A stretch of DNA of 64,000 bases from Natronomonas salinimetallica (GTDB taxonomy: Archaea; Halobacteriota; Halobacteria; Halobacteriales; Haloarculaceae), in assembly GCF_013839515.1 (NCBI RefSeq), contig NZ_JACDNQ010000007.1, positions 16,978-80,977 of the forward strand, written 5' to 3'. The translations under genes and the position numbers were made by a program. Below the pieces are notes generated by a model that worked only from the letters and a program-made list of their open reading frames with translations, made no database searches and was not told the origin of the DNA. This document shows positions 9,014-18,081 of this stretch, one piece after another. Within the stretch, counting starts at the first letter, position 1, and each line of letters opens with the position of its first letter.

Positions 9014-9339
9014 AACGGCAGAAGTGACCGAATCCGCCCCACCAGGCTGTCGTTGGCGTGCTCGCGTCGCTCCTCGAAGATCGGGTGGAGGGCGTTCATG
9101 AACTCCTGTCTGGTCTCGAATCGCGACTGTCGAAGATCCCCGAGGGCCTCCGAGAGCCGGATCTCGTTGCCCGTCGCATCGTAGGGGACGCTCGGATCAC
9201 CGACGGTCTCGAGGACCTCCTCGGTCGTCGTCGGAAAGACGACGTCGGCCCGCTCGAGGTGTTCATCGAGGGCCGCGATCCCGAACGCGACGATCTCCGG
9301 GCCGTCGTTGTCGCTTTGTTGTGGTGGCCGGACTCCCAT
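9010..9339 (-). CDS. haloarchaeal small protein, DUF5789-like
   Basis: A 109-residue soluble protein. The pattern ADVVFPTTTEEVLETVGDPSVP then EIRLSEALGDL and a C-terminal helix (FETRQEFMNALHPIFEERR) resembles the DUF5789 family of haloarchaea, function unknown. It overlaps the end of aglJ tail to tail by 4 nt. No catalytic motif or membrane helix is visible. Confidence 0.6.
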   Translation of the reverse strand: MGVRPPQQSDNDGPEIVAFGIAALDEHLERADVVFPTTTEEVLETVGDPSVPYDATGNEIRLSEALGDLRQSRFETRQEFMNALHPIFEERREHANDSLVGRIRSLLPF

Positions 9340-9430
9340 TGTGGTCCCATAGACGCTACGGGGCCCCTAAAGGCCCCTGAATCGGAAGGCGGTAGACAGA
9401 CATATTCGGATCGGGACCGAGGGCACGGAT

Positions 9431-9640
9431 ATGACCGAATACACGACGGTCTCGATCCCGAAAGACCTCTCCGAGCGCGTCGAGGAGACGATCGAGGGGA
9501 CGAGTTTCTCCTCGACCAGCGATCTGGTCCGGTTTCTGCTCCGGAGTATCGTCATCCAACACCAAAAACAGGGCTCGCTTTCGGAAGCCGAGTTCGACGA
9601 GATAACCGACCAGCTCCACGATCTCGGCTATCTGGACTGA
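9431..9640 (+). CDS. ribbon-helix-helix (CopG/Arc-type) DNA-binding protein
   Basis: A 69-residue protein with the N-terminal strand YTTVSIPKDLSERVEETIEG followed by helices SSTSDLVRFLLRSIVIQHQK, the layout of the ribbon-helix-helix fold in which the strand pairs in a dimer and inserts into the major groove. It ends in an acidic tail. It sits between two minus-strand genes and has its own start; the target is unknown. A toxin partner is not seen next to it. Confidence 0.78.
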   Translation: MTEYTTVSIPKDLSERVEETIEGTSFSSTSDLVRFLLRSIVIQHQKQGSLSEAEFDEITDQLHDLGYLD

Positions 9641-9647
9641 CCGACGG

Positions 9648-10106
9648 CTACTCCGGAACGTCGATCTCGCCGTCGGGCGGTTCGATGTCCAGGATCTCGA
9701 TGGAACGCCCCGCCCCGGACCGATCGAACGCCGCGACGTCGTCCAGTTCGTAGGGCGGTACCGCGACGAAGACGACTTCGTGGAGGTCGTCGCGTTTCGT
9801 CAGCGCAAGTACCCCGTCCGGATGCGTGATGAACCGACCGGCCGCACCCGGCGTCGAGAGGTCCATCCCGAACACCGCCCGGACCGAGCCACCGGTATCG
9901 GGCAGGTACATGTCGGTGAACACGGGCCGGTCCGGGGGAAGCGACGCGTCGAGTTCGTCCGCGGGCGTCACCGCGAGCGAGACGGTGACGGAGGAGGGGT
10001 CGCGGTCCGTCGCGAGCTCGAGCAGGGCGGTCAAAAGCGCTCGCGTGATGTACGCCACACGCCCCGTTCGGTCGGGGCGAATAAAGGCTGTCCGGAAGCG
10101 GCGCAC
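9648..10106 (-). CDS. conserved haloarchaeal protein of unknown function
   Basis: A 152-residue product, most likely from the GTG at 10106. I do not recognise the family with certainty. The C-terminal half has a structured pattern (RAVFGMDLSTPGAAGRFITH, then DDLHEVVFVAVPPYELDDVAAFDR) suggesting an alpha/beta domain. No membrane segment, metal-binding motif or DNA-binding motif is visible. It is convergent with the ribbon-helix-helix gene and separated from it by 8 nt. Confidence 0.55.
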   Translation of the reverse strand: MRRFRTAFIRPDRTGRVAYITRALLTALLELATDRDPSSVTVSLAVTPADELDASLPPDRPVFTDMYLPDTGGSVRAVFGMDLSTPGAAGRFITHPDGVLALTKRDDLHEVVFVAVPPYELDDVAAFDRSGAGRSIEILDIEPPDGEIDVPE

Positions 10107-10159
10107 TCCGGTCGGTGGCGGGAGCGAAAAGGCGGCGACTCGAACGTGGACGGAGCCTG

Positions 10160-11581
10160 TTAGGCCAGCCGGTCGACGACCGTCTCGCCGTCGACGACGA
10201 GGTTGTAGGCCTCCTCGTCGTCGTTCCAGAGGACGAGGACGTTCTCGAAGCGGAGCAACGACCCGTAGGGCGCGCTCTCGAGGGCCTCGTTCAGGGCCGA
10301 CCGGTCGGTCACCACGGCGTAGTGGTCGACGGCCTCCGAGCCGTCGCTGATCTTGAACAGCGGATGGCCGTCCTCGGCGAGGTTCGGCGACAGCTTCAGC
10401 GCCGCGATATCGATCCGTTCGGTTACGTGGCGTTCCGTCTGGGCCATCTTCGCCAGCCGGTCGGGATCGGGGTCGTACTCGATCGCCCGCCTGCCATCGG
10501 TGCGCAACAGCAGGTAGGCGAACTGGACGGCCGATTTGGTGTATCGGCCGTCACCGTCCGAGGCGGCTTCCGCCGGGTGCTCGGTGGCGTTCGCCTCGAG
10601 CCGTCGCTGGAACGGCGCCACCTCGACGTCGGGCTTTCGGGTGAACGTCCATCCGCGATCCTCCGGCGATCCGTCGGGCCACAGCCGGACCGTCGGCGCG
10701 TAGACGGTGAGGTCGTCGTTCCGATCGAGGAGTGTCCGTTCCGTAGAACGGAGGCGGGTCGCCGTCCGCTCCTCGGCGGGCGAGAGCGCGAGGACGGTTC
10801 CCTCGGCCGACAGCGAGTCGAGGTACCGTTCGACGACCGCCACCGGCGAGTCCAACTCCGAGAGGACGTTCCCGAAGACGACGAGATCGTACTCGCCCTC
10901 GGGGTCGAACGCCTCGGCGGTCTCGCGGTGGACGGTCGTTGCGAATCCGGGCCGGGTGGGACCGAGCATTGCCTCGAAGACGTCGGCCGCGGCGCTCGGC
11001 TCGACGGCGTCGTACTCGACGAGGCTGTCATCGGGGAGGTACTCGTGAACGCCGAGCGCCGGGCCACCCGCTCCCGCGCCGACGTCCAGCACGCGGAGCG
11101 TCCGAGAGAGAAGTCCCGCCCGCCCGAGTTCGTCGAGAACGTACTGGATCGCCGCGTAGTAGTCCGGCAGGTGATACAACGCGTACGCGAGTGCGGTCTC
11201 CTCGTCGTAGGTGACCGACTCGTCGGCGAAGTACGCGACCTTCAGATCGTCGATGCGTTCGCGGAGCCGATCGCCCGACTCGCCCTCGGGCCAGCCGGGA
11301 CCGTATCGCTCGACGAGCAGGTCCTCGAAGCGTCGCGCGTACGCCTCCGGGAACCGCTCGACGCCGCGGAACGTCGGTTGGATCGGGCCTTCGCCGGCCG
11401 GAACGAAGCTCCCGTCGTCGCGCTCCGTGAGGCCGAGTTCGAAGGCGTGTTCGCGCAGGGTCTGCCGGACGACCGCCGGGTGTGGCTGGCCCTCGACGTA
11501 TTCGTATATCTCCTCGGGATCGATCGGCCGAACCGACCGGAGGTACTTCGCGGCGTCGAGAATGCCCGTCGTATCGGTCAT
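10160..11581 (-). CDS. Rsm22-like small-ribosomal-subunit methyltransferase family protein
   Basis: A 473-residue SAM-dependent methyltransferase-type protein. The SAM-binding motif LRVLDVGAGAGGPALGVHEY lies near residue 167, with the acidic strand EYDAVEPSAAA after it and YDLVVFGNVLSEL as motif IV. The N-terminal ~150 residues (starting MTDTTGILDAAKYLRSVRPI) are helical. The layout fits the Rsm22 family, homologues of a mitoribosome assembly factor. The start ATG (11581) overlaps the tyrA stop as ATGA, so the two are translated together. I see no cysteine cluster of the kind found in mitochondrial Rsm22. Reaction and target are inferred. Confidence 0.75.
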   Translation of the reverse strand: MTDTTGILDAAKYLRSVRPIDPEEIYEYVEGQPHPAVVRQTLREHAFELGLTERDDGSFVPAGEGPIQPTFRGVERFPEAYARRFEDLLVERYGPGWPEGESGDRLRERIDDLKVAYFADESVTYDEETALAYALYHLPDYYAAIQYVLDELGRAGLLSRTLRVLDVGAGAGGPALGVHEYLPDDSLVEYDAVEPSAAADVFEAMLGPTRPGFATTVHRETAEAFDPEGEYDLVVFGNVLSELDSPVAVVERYLDSLSAEGTVLALSPAEERTATRLRSTERTLLDRNDDLTVYAPTVRLWPDGSPEDRGWTFTRKPDVEVAPFQRRLEANATEHPAEAASDGDGRYTKSAVQFAYLLLRTDGRRAIEYDPDPDRLAKMAQTERHVTERIDIAALKLSPNLAEDGHPLFKISDGSEAVDHYAVVTDRSALNEALESAPYGSLLRFENVLVLWNDDEEAYNLVVDGETVVDRLA

Positions 11582-12366
11582 TCGTGCGCCCCTTCGTCGG
11601 CCGTCGGGTCGCGGCCGCGCTGTCGGCTGCGGCCGGTGTCGTCTACGCTCGCATAGAGCTCTACGAACGCGTCCCGATCGGCCTCGGCGATCCGCCTCGC
11701 GGCGTCGGCCACGGAGGACGCACCCTCGAATCGGTCCTGGATCTCGGCGTACACCTCGGGGGTGTTGCCGAGCGTCCCGTCGACCAGCTCCGAGAGCGGC
11801 TCCGAAAGCGAGGTATGAAACCGCGGATCGATCTCCTCGGCGGTGAGCGCGTACGCCAACACGGCGGTGTGTGCCTTCGCCTGGACGGTCTCCATCGCGC
11901 GGTCGTGTGTCGACGGCGACGTCTCGAAGACCTCGTTGCCGGCCGCATCCAGCGCCGCGCGGATCCGATCCACCGTCGCCCCTCCGCGATCGACGACGAC
12001 GGGGACGTTGCCGGGGGCGTTGGCTGCCGAAAACAGCGGGTGAAAGCTGGCCCGTTCGCACCCTTCGGCGTGGGTTCGAAGCGCCGCCACGGAGTCGCGC
12101 ATCTCCCCCGAGACGTCGACGACCGCCTCGGTTGCCCGTCCGGCGTGTTCGGCGATCGCGTCCGGAACCGCGGACATCGGCACTGCGAGACAGACGACGT
12201 CGAACGTCTCGTCGGTGTCGAGTTCGACGACGCGGGCGTCGTCGGCCGCCGTCGCCGCCTCGTGCGCAGTCGCCGGATCACGGTCGGCGAACGCGACCGT
12301 GTCGGCACCGCCTTGGCGGGCGAACCACCGGCCCATCTCCCCCGCCCCGACGACGAGCAGTTGCAT
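11578..12366 (-). CDS. tyrA: prephenate/arogenate dehydrogenase
   Basis: A 262-residue NAD(P)-dependent dehydrogenase of tyrosine synthesis, converting prephenate to 4-hydroxyphenylpyruvate. The Rossmann loop VVGAGEMGRWFARQG is at the N-terminus, VCLAVPMSAVPDAI marks the second strand pair, and ASFHPLFSAANAPGNVPVVV (~107-126) carries the substrate-site histidine. It is the first gene of a two-gene unit with the Rsm22-like gene (4-nt overlap). aroA and aroC lie within 4.5 kb, so aromatic amino-acid genes cluster loosely here. Length is slightly short compared with bacterial TyrA because no ACT domain follows. Confidence 0.85.
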   Translation of the reverse strand: MQLLVVGAGEMGRWFARQGGADTVAFADRDPATAHEAATAADDARVVELDTDETFDVVCLAVPMSAVPDAIAEHAGRATEAVVDVSGEMRDSVAALRTHAEGCERASFHPLFSAANAPGNVPVVVDRGGATVDRIRAALDAAGNEVFETSPSTHDRAMETVQAKAHTAVLAYALTAEEIDPRFHTSLSEPLSELVDGTLGNTPEVYAEIQDRFEGASSVADAARRIAEADRDAFVELYASVDDTGRSRQRGRDPTADEGAHE

Positions 12367-12481
12367 GCACGCTGGTTACTCACGGTCGTTCAAAAGGGGT
12401 TCGTCTCGGTGCGTGTCCGAAAGGCGGCTCAGAAGTGGGCGTCGTCACACGGGGCTCGGAGCGGGGGTAGACGCGTCATCA

Positions 12482-12545
12482 CAGCCGCCGATACCGGGAG
12501 TCCCCCTCGGCAGCCGCCGCCGATACCGGGAGCCCCCACTGGCAG
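12482..12545. repeat. imperfect ~30-bp tandem repeat
   Basis: CAGCCGCCGATACCGGGAGT at 12482 and a longer copy at 12511 (CAGCCGCCGCCGATACCGGG), followed by a third partial CAGCCG at 12543. Units are 29 and 32 nt. Confidence 0.75.
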
Positions 12546-12599
12546 CCGTCGGTACGGCCCCGAGAAAAATAAACGTGGGGTACGCGGGACGAACGGGAG

Positions 12600-12676
12600 A
12601 CTGCCGGTTGTCCCCAGGGCACGCGAGTTGCACCACCGGAGTGCGACGTGCGGTCGCGACGGACAGCCGGCAGTAT
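12600..12676 (+). repeat. palindromic intergenic element, family A, copy A1
   Basis: 77 bp with inverted ends ACTGCCGGTTGTCC (left) and GGACAGCCGGCAGT (right) and the shared core GTGCGACGTGCGGTCGCGAC. Copies A2, A3 and A4 in this window have the same ends and core. Confidence 0.85.
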
Positions 12677-12701
12677 GAACGCGGTCGGGGCCGAGCGCCG
12701 A

Positions 12702-13883
12702 TCAGCTGTCCGACCCGACGACCAGTTCCTTCGGGTACTCCGTGAGGTTCTCGTGGCCGTCCTCGGTGACGACGACGAGGTCTTCGATCCGGACGCCGCC
12801 GACCTCGGGGTCGTATAGTCCGGGCTCGACCGTCACGACGTTGCCGGCTTCGAGTTCGACGTCCGCCTCCGAGAGGCGCGGCTGCTCGTGGATGTCGAGG
12901 CCCACACCGTGGCCCGTGGTATGGATAAAGCCCGTTTCGGCCGTCTCGTCGGCCCGAAGCGTCGGGAGGCCCGATCCCTCGTAGACGTCACAGACCGCGT
13001 CGTGGACGGCACTGCCGGAGACGCCCGCCCGGATGGCGTCGAGGGCTGCCTGCTGGGCCTCGCGGGTGAGGTCGTACCACCGCCCGATCGTTTCGGGCGG
13101 TTCGCCGACGCAGAACGTCCGCGTCATGTCGGCGTAGTAGCCCGTTTCTTTCGACCGTGGGAAGATGTCGACGATGATCGCCTCGCCGGCCGAGAGCGGT
13201 CCCGACCCGCGATCGTGTGGATCGGCGGCGTCGGCACCGCAGGCGACGATCGTCTCGTCGAGCGCACAGTCGTGTCCCAGCAGCTCGATCTCGATCTCGC
13301 GTTTGACGCGTTCGGCGGTCAACGGTTCGCCGTCGACGTGGAGTGTGCCGTCGACGACAGTCGCCGATTCGAACAGCTCCTCCGCCCGCGCCATCGCCGA
13401 TTCGTTGGCCCGCTGTGTCGCCCGGACGTGCTCGATCTCCTCGTCGAGCTTCGTCGCCCGGATAGAGCCGACGACACCGTCCCCGTCGGCTTCGACGCTC
13501 ACGCCGCGGTCTCTGAGGCCGTCGGCGGTCCCGACCGGGAAGTCACTCGGGACCGCGACCGACTCGGCGTCGTGAGCGTCGAGAAACGCGGCGAGCGTCC
13601 GGTAGTCACCCTCCGGGGAGCCGTACTCCGAGACGTTCGCCCGGTGGTCGTACGTCGAGTGACGCTCGACGTGTTCGGCTCGGGCGGTGCGTGTCGCCCG
13701 CCCGTACTCCAACGCCGAGACGAGAAGCGTCGTCTCGCCCGTATACAGGGTGACGAACGGATCGGGAGCGCGAAACCCCGAGAGATACCGCTGGTCGGCA
13801 GTCTCACCGTCGGCCTCGATCAGATAGCCGTCGACGCCCGTCTCCGCGAGGTAATCGTCGAGCTCCGATAGATCCGGATCCAT
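12702..13883 (-). CDS. M24 family Xaa-Pro aminopeptidase
   Basis: A 393-residue creatinase/prolidase-type metallopeptidase that removes residues before proline. The N-terminal creatinase domain (~1-130) is followed by the pita-bread catalytic domain with the two-metal ligands: aspartates in [20 protein letters not shown], the histidine in [15 protein letters not shown], and glutamates in [20 protein letters not shown]. All five ligand positions are present, so it should be active. ATG 13883 is chosen because the family N-terminus ([18 protein letters not shown]) begins directly after it; the open frame further upstream is made of tandem repeat. Cytoplasmic, no signal peptide. Confidence 0.88.
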   Translation of the reverse strand: MDPDLSELDDYLAETGVDGYLIEADGETADQRYLSGFRAPDPFVTLYTGETTLLVSALEYGRATRTARAEHVERHSTYDHRANVSEYGSPEGDYRTLAAFLDAHDAESVAVPSDFPVGTADGLRDRGVSVEADGDGVVGSIRATKLDEEIEHVRATQRANESAMARAEELFESATVVDGTLHVDGEPLTAERVKREIEIELLGHDCALDETIVACGADAADPHDRGSGPLSAGEAIIVDIFPRSKETGYYADMTRTFCVGEPPETIGRWYDLTREAQQAALDAIRAGVSGSAVHDAVCDVYEGSGLPTLRADETAETGFIHTTGHGVGLDIHEQPRLSEADVELEAGNVVTVEPGLYDPEVGGVRIEDLVVVTEDGHENLTEYPKELVVGSDS

Positions 13884-13898
13884 ACCGATACCCGGGGC

Positions 13899-13970
13899 GG
13901 CGGGTACAAAGCGCTTGCTCGGGGTGGATACAGAGCGCTTGCTCGGGGTGGATACAGAGCGCTTGCTCGG
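13899..13970. repeat. 24-bp tandem repeat, three units
   Basis: GAGCGCTTGCTCGG recurs exactly every 24 nt (GCGCTT at 13911, 13935 and 13959), the first unit slightly diverged. It lies between the starts of the M24 peptidase gene and aroA, so it is in their shared upstream region. Confidence 0.9.
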
Positions 13971-14056
13971 GACGACGGGTATGAGACCTCCACCCCGGCC
14001 AACGAGGGGGACCACCGAGTCGGCAGGCCTTTGCCGACCGCCCGAGACGCCACGGT

Positions 14057-15370
14057 ATGGACGTTCGGATCTCCCCCTCACGCGTTCGCGGCACCGCACG
14101 CGCGCCGCCCTCGAAGAGCTACACCCACCGCGCCGTCCTCGCGGCCGGATACGCCGACGGCGCGACTGTCCGGAATCCCCTGTTCAGCGCCGATACGGCC
14201 GCGACGGCCCGGGCGGTCGAGGCCTTCGGCGGCGAGACGGAGCGCGTCGACGGCGACTGGGCCGTCGTCGGCTTCGACGGCGACCCCCGGACGCCGGCGG
14301 ACGTGATCGACTGTGCGAACAGCGGTACGACGATGCGGCTGACGACGGCGACCGGCGGGCTGGTCGAGGGGCTCGCGGTGTTGACCGGCGACGCCTCGCT
14401 CCGATCGCGGCCACAGGGGCCGCTGCTCGACGCACTCGGCCAACTCGGCGTCCGGGCCGACTCGACGCGGGCGAACGGCCGGGCACCGCTCGTCGTCGGC
14501 GGGGGGACGGCCGGCGGCACCGTCTCGATCCCCGGCGACGTCTCCTCGCAGTACGTCACCGGGCTGTTGATGGCCGGAGCGGTGACGGACGGGGGCGTCG
14601 AGATCGAACTGACGACCGAACTCAAGTCCGCGCCGTACGTCGACATCACGCTCGAAGTGCTGGAGGCGTTCGGGATCGAGGCGTCGGTCGTCGGCGGGGA
14701 CGACTCCGAAATCGAGGCCGCCGGTGCGGAGGGATTCGCCGTCGCGGGCGGACAGACGTACGCCCCCGAGGGCGGCTCCTACGACGTCCCCGGTGACTTC
14801 TCGTCGATGTCGTATCTCCTCGCGGCGGGGGCCCTCGCCGCCGAGGACGAACTCGTCGTCGAGGGGGCCTACCCGAGCGCACAGGGCGACAGCGCGATCG
14901 TCGAGATCCTCGAATCGATGGGGGCGGCGATCGAGTGGGACCGGGCCGACGGCGAGATCACGGTGGGTCGGTCCGACATGGCGGGGATCGAGGTCGGCGT
15001 CGCCGACACGCCCGACCTGTTGCCGACGATCGCCGTCCTCGGCGCGGCGGCGTCGGGGACCACTCGGATCACCGACTGTGCGCACGTCCGTCTGAAGGAG
15101 ACGGACCGGGTGGCCGCGATGGCGAGCGAACTCGGCCGGATGGGCATCGAAACCGAGGAAAAAGCGGACGAACTCGTCGTCTACGGCGGCGATCCGGAGG
15201 GGGCGACCGTCCGGGGGCACGACGACCACCGGATCATCATGTCCCTCGCCATCGCCGGCCTCGTGGCGGACGGGGAGACGACGATCGAGGGGGCCGAAGA
15301 CGTCGACGTGTCGTTCCCCGGCTTCTTCGAGGCGCTCTCCGCGCTGGGCGTCGATCTCGTCGAGACCTGA
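14057..15370 (+). CDS. aroA: 3-phosphoshikimate 1-carboxyvinyltransferase (EPSP synthase)
   Basis: A 437-residue enzyme of the shikimate pathway, joining PEP to shikimate 3-phosphate. Substrate-binding motifs are intact: [19 protein letters not shown] at the N-terminus, the [14 protein letters not shown] loop [14 protein letters not shown] (~89-102), [19 protein letters not shown] (~156-174), the central [19 protein letters not shown] and the C-terminal [16 protein letters not shown]. Length is normal. The gene is divergent from the M24 peptidase and convergent with aroC. Its TGA stop is the first base group of palindromic element A2 (TGA-TACTGCC). Confidence 0.95.
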   Translation: MDVRISPSRVRGTARAPPSKSYTHRAVLAAGYADGATVRNPLFSADTAATARAVEAFGGETERVDGDWAVVGFDGDPRTPADVIDCANSGTTMRLTTATGGLVEGLAVLTGDASLRSRPQGPLLDALGQLGVRADSTRANGRAPLVVGGGTAGGTVSIPGDVSSQYVTGLLMAGAVTDGGVEIELTTELKSAPYVDITLEVLEAFGIEASVVGGDDSEIEAAGAEGFAVAGGQTYAPEGGSYDVPGDFSSMSYLLAAGALAAEDELVVEGAYPSAQGDSAIVEILESMGAAIEWDRADGEITVGRSDMAGIEVGVADTPDLLPTIAVLGAAASGTTRITDCAHVRLKETDRVAAMASELGRMGIETEEKADELVVYGGDPEGATVRGHDDHRIIMSLAIAGLVADGETTIEGAEDVDVSFPGFFEALSALGVDLVET

Positions 15371-15499
15371 TACTGCCGGCTGTCTCCGGGCATGCGAGTC
15401 GCGGCCTCGGGGTACGACGTGCGTTTGTGACTCCCGGGTACGACGTGCGTTTGTGACTCCCGGGTACGACGTGCGTTTGTGACGGACAGCAAGCAGTAT
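15370..15499 (+). repeat. palindromic intergenic element, family A, copy A2 (expanded)
   Basis: Ends ATACTGCCGGCTGTC and GACAGCAAGCAGTAT. The first base is the A of the aroA TGA. The core GGGTACGACGTGCGTTTGTG is present three times at a 26-bp period (15410, 15436, 15462), which makes this copy 130 bp instead of ~76. Confidence 0.88.
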
Positions 15500-15585
15500 G
15501 CCACCGATCGGCGTAACGGACGACCGACGAGCGCCGGCCCGGATCGGGACTCGACGACGACCGTCCGTGTGATGCCGTCGGCGGG

Positions 15586-16773
15586 TCACTCCCGTCGCGG
15601 GTTCGAGGGATGATACGGGGTGTCGTACTCGCCGGGGCGGTCGTCGATGCGATCGGGATTGATCCGCCCGCCCAACAGCATGAAATCGAGTACCGTCAGG
15701 TACAGCATCGCCTCGACGACCGGCACGCCCCGCGGCGGCAAGACGGGATCGTGACGGCCAATGACCTGTGCGTCCTCGACGACCTCGTCGGCCTCCCAGT
15801 CGGCGGTCTGTTGTTCTTTCGGAATCGACGTCGGCGCGTGCCAGGTGGCCTCCCCCCAGATCGGCTGACCGGTCGTAATGCCGCCCTGGAGGCCGCCGTG
15901 GTCGTTGCCGACGGGGACCGGATCGCCGTCCTCGCTGACGGTATCGGGGTGATCGCCGTCGTCGAACGTCCAGTCCTCGTTGCGCTCCGACCCCGTGACC
16001 GTCCGGGCGTCGGCCCCGAGGCCGAACTCGACGTGGGTGGTCGCGGGGACCGAGAACAGCGCCTGTCCGAGCCGCGAGGGGAACGAGTCGAACCGCGGTG
16101 CGCCGAGCCCCCGCGGGACGCCGCGGACCTCGAAGGCGATCGAACCGCCGATCGAGTCGCCGGCCTGCTGGTACTCGTCGATCAGCTCCCGCATCCGTTC
16201 TGCCGTCTCGGGGTGGCCACACCGGACCTCGTTGTCCTCGGCGTGTTCGAGCATCTCCTCGAAGGGGACGTCGGGGGCCTCGATGTGGCCGATCTGGTTG
16301 ACGTGGGCTTTGATTCGGACGTCGTGGTCGGACTGCTCGAGCACCTGTTTCGCGATCGCGCCGGCGGCGACCCAGTTGACCGTCTCGCGGGCCGACGAAC
16401 GTCCGCCGCCGCCCCAGTTTCTGGTGCCGAACTTCGCCGAGTAGGTGAAGTCGCCGTGGCTCGGACGCGGCGCGGTAATAAAGGGCTCGTACTTCCCGGA
16501 GCGGGCGTCCTTGTTCCGGATGACCATCCCGATCGGCGTCCCGGTGGTGTACCCTTCGAGAGTCCCGGAGTTAAGCCGGACTTCGTCGGGTTCGCCGCGG
16601 CTCGTCGAGATCTTCGATTGGCCGGGCTTTCGTCGGTCGAGTTCGTGTTGGATCGCGTCCTCGTCGAGTTCGACGCCGGCCGGACAGCCCGAGACGGTGA
16701 CACCCATCGCCTCACCGTGACTCTCGCCGTAGGTCGTCACCTGAAAGAGCCGACCGAATCGGTTTCCGTTCAT
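15586..16773 (-). CDS. aroC: chorismate synthase
   Basis: A 395-residue FMN-dependent enzyme that makes chorismate from EPSP, the last shared step to aromatic amino acids. Signatures are clear: FGRLFQVTTYGESHGEAMG at the N-terminus, RPSHGDFTYSAKFGTRNWGG (~104-123), GGRSSARETVNWVAAGAIAK after it, and GNDHGGLQGGITTGQPIW (~300-317). ATG 16773 is chosen over an in-frame upstream Met because a TATA box (16798-16808) sits 25-35 nt before it, inside the longer reading. Convergent with aroA, 215 bp apart, the gap being mostly element A2. Confidence 0.95.
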   Translation of the reverse strand: MNGNRFGRLFQVTTYGESHGEAMGVTVSGCPAGVELDEDAIQHELDRRKPGQSKISTSRGEPDEVRLNSGTLEGYTTGTPIGMVIRNKDARSGKYEPFITAPRPSHGDFTYSAKFGTRNWGGGGRSSARETVNWVAAGAIAKQVLEQSDHDVRIKAHVNQIGHIEAPDVPFEEMLEHAEDNEVRCGHPETAERMRELIDEYQQAGDSIGGSIAFEVRGVPRGLGAPRFDSFPSRLGQALFSVPATTHVEFGLGADARTVTGSERNEDWTFDDGDHPDTVSEDGDPVPVGNDHGGLQGGITTGQPIWGEATWHAPTSIPKEQQTADWEADEVVEDAQVIGRHDPVLPPRGVPVVEAMLYLTVLDFMLLGGRINPDRIDDRPGEYDTPYHPSNPRRE

Positions 16774-16797
16774 TACCGATCCGTACGGACGGGGAGG

Positions 16798-16808
16798 GTT
16801 TATCTTTT
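16798..16808 (-). promoter_or_regulatory. TATA box of aroC
   Basis: AAAAGATAAAC on the minus strand, 25-35 nt before the ATG at 16773; predicts a leaderless message and fixes the start. Confidence 0.6.
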
Positions 16809-16905
16809 CCACTTCGGGGGGCTTCCGACCGACGACCGACGCCTCCGTTTCATTTCCCGGCCACATCGTCGGTCCCTCCGGCGTCGGCGGTGTCCGACCG
16901 ACGCG

Positions 16906-16914
16906 TTTATATTA
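16906..16914 (+). promoter_or_regulatory. TATA box of the IMPDH-fold gene
   Basis: TTTATATTA, 31-39 nt before the ATG at 16945. Confidence 0.55.
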
Positions 16915-16944
16915 CGCCAAGAGTTACGACGGAAGGGTTTGAAC

Positions 16945-17979
16945 ATGCCCTACGAAACCGGACTCTCCTACGACGACGTGCTCGCGGTACCCCAGCGCTC
17001 GGCGGTCGACAGCCGTGACGACGTCGATCTGACGACCGAACTGGTCGACGGCCTCGAACTATCGGTGCCCGTGGTGACCGCGGCGATGGATACCGTCACC
17101 GAGGCCGAGATGGCCCGCGCCGTCGCCGAGGCCGGCGGCCTCGGGGTCGTCCACCGATTCCTCCCGATCGACGAGCAGGCGCGGATGGTCCGGGCCGTCG
17201 CCGAGGACGGGCGTCCGGCGGCTGGCGCTGTGGGGGTCGCGGAACCGTCGCTCGATCGGGCCGGGGCCCTCGTCGACGCCGGGGCGAGCGTACTCGTCCT
17301 CGACGTCGCTCACGGGCACATGGAGCGGGCGATCGAGGCGACGGCCGACCTGGCCGAGGCCTTTCCCGAGACGCCGGTCTGTGCCGGCAACGTCGCCACC
17401 GCGGCCGGCGTCGCGGATCTGGCGGCGGCGGGCGCTGACTGCGTGAAGATCGGCGTCGGCCCCGGCTCTCACTGTACGACGCGCGAGGTAACCGGCTTCG
17501 GCGTCCCGCAGTTCACGGCCGTCGAGCGCTGTTCGAGCGCCGCCCGCGAACGCGGCGTCACGACGGTCGCCGACGGCGGCATCAGCGGCTCCGGCGACGC
17601 GGTCAAGGCACTCCTCGCCGGCGCGGACGCCGTGATGATGGGCGGGTTCTTTGCGGGGTGTGCGGAATCCCCCGGCGAGATCATCGAGACGAACGGTGAA
17701 CGCTACAAGCGCTCGCGGGGGATGGCGACCGCTGCGGCCGCCGAGGACCGCGAGGACAAAGCCGGCGGCGTCGACGCCGAGGAGGGCATCGAGGCCATCA
17801 CGGAGTACGTCGGCCCCGTCGGGCCGCGGCTGGCGACGTTCGTCGCCGGGATCCGTTCGGGGCTCTCCTACGCCGGCGCTCACGACCTCGAAACCGCCCG
17901 CGAGAACGCCGAGTTCATGGAGGTTCGGCCGGCAACGAACCGCCGCAACGGCGCTCACGGTGTCGCAAACGGGCGATAG
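16945..17979 (+). CDS. IMP dehydrogenase / GMP reductase family protein without CBS domains
   Basis: A 344-residue TIM-barrel protein. It begins [20 protein letters not shown] and has the active-site loop [17 protein letters not shown] (catalytic Cys at about residue 179), the phosphate-binding [20 protein letters not shown], and the flap SRGMATAAA. Full IMPDH is ~490 residues with two CBS domains inserted after ~100; here the sequence runs straight through ([20 protein letters not shown]) with no insertion. That fits GMP reductase length (~345) or a CBS-less IMPDH. The flap and ADGGIR-like motif look more IMPDH-like, so I leave the reaction open. It is cytoplasmic and monocistronic. Confidence 0.82.
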   Translation: MPYETGLSYDDVLAVPQRSAVDSRDDVDLTTELVDGLELSVPVVTAAMDTVTEAEMARAVAEAGGLGVVHRFLPIDEQARMVRAVAEDGRPAAGAVGVAEPSLDRAGALVDAGASVLVLDVAHGHMERAIEATADLAEAFPETPVCAGNVATAAGVADLAAAGADCVKIGVGPGSHCTTREVTGFGVPQFTAVERCSSAARERGVTTVADGGISGSGDAVKALLAGADAVMMGGFFAGCAESPGEIIETNGERYKRSRGMATAAAAEDREDKAGGVDAEEGIEAITEYVGPVGPRLATFVAGIRSGLSYAGAHDLETARENAEFMEVRPATNRRNGAHGVANGR

Positions 17980-18005
17980 CCGGCCGGGACCAGCGGACTC
18001 TTTGC

Positions 18006-18081
18006 ACTGCCGGCCGTCCGTCGTGACCGCACGTCGCACCCCGAGGCCGCGGCTCGCGTGCCCGGGGGCAGCCAGCAGTAT
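18006..18081 (-). repeat. palindromic intergenic element, family A, copy A3 (reverse orientation)
   Basis: 76 bp, ends ACTGCCGGCCGTCC and GGCAGCCAGCAGTAT on the plus strand. Read on the minus strand it matches A1 closely (core GTGCGACGTGCGGTCACGAC). Its ATACTG end begins at the A of the TGA stop of the minus-strand gene ending at 18081. Confidence 0.87.

Larger units (their letters stand above)
12367..12701. other. intergenic region with tandem repeat and palindromic element A1
   Basis: 335 bp between divergently read tyrA and the 3' end of the M24 peptidase gene. It holds a two-unit repeat (12482-12542, built on CCGATACCGGGAG) and family A element copy A1 (12600-12676). I see no gene in it. 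Confidence 0.7.
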
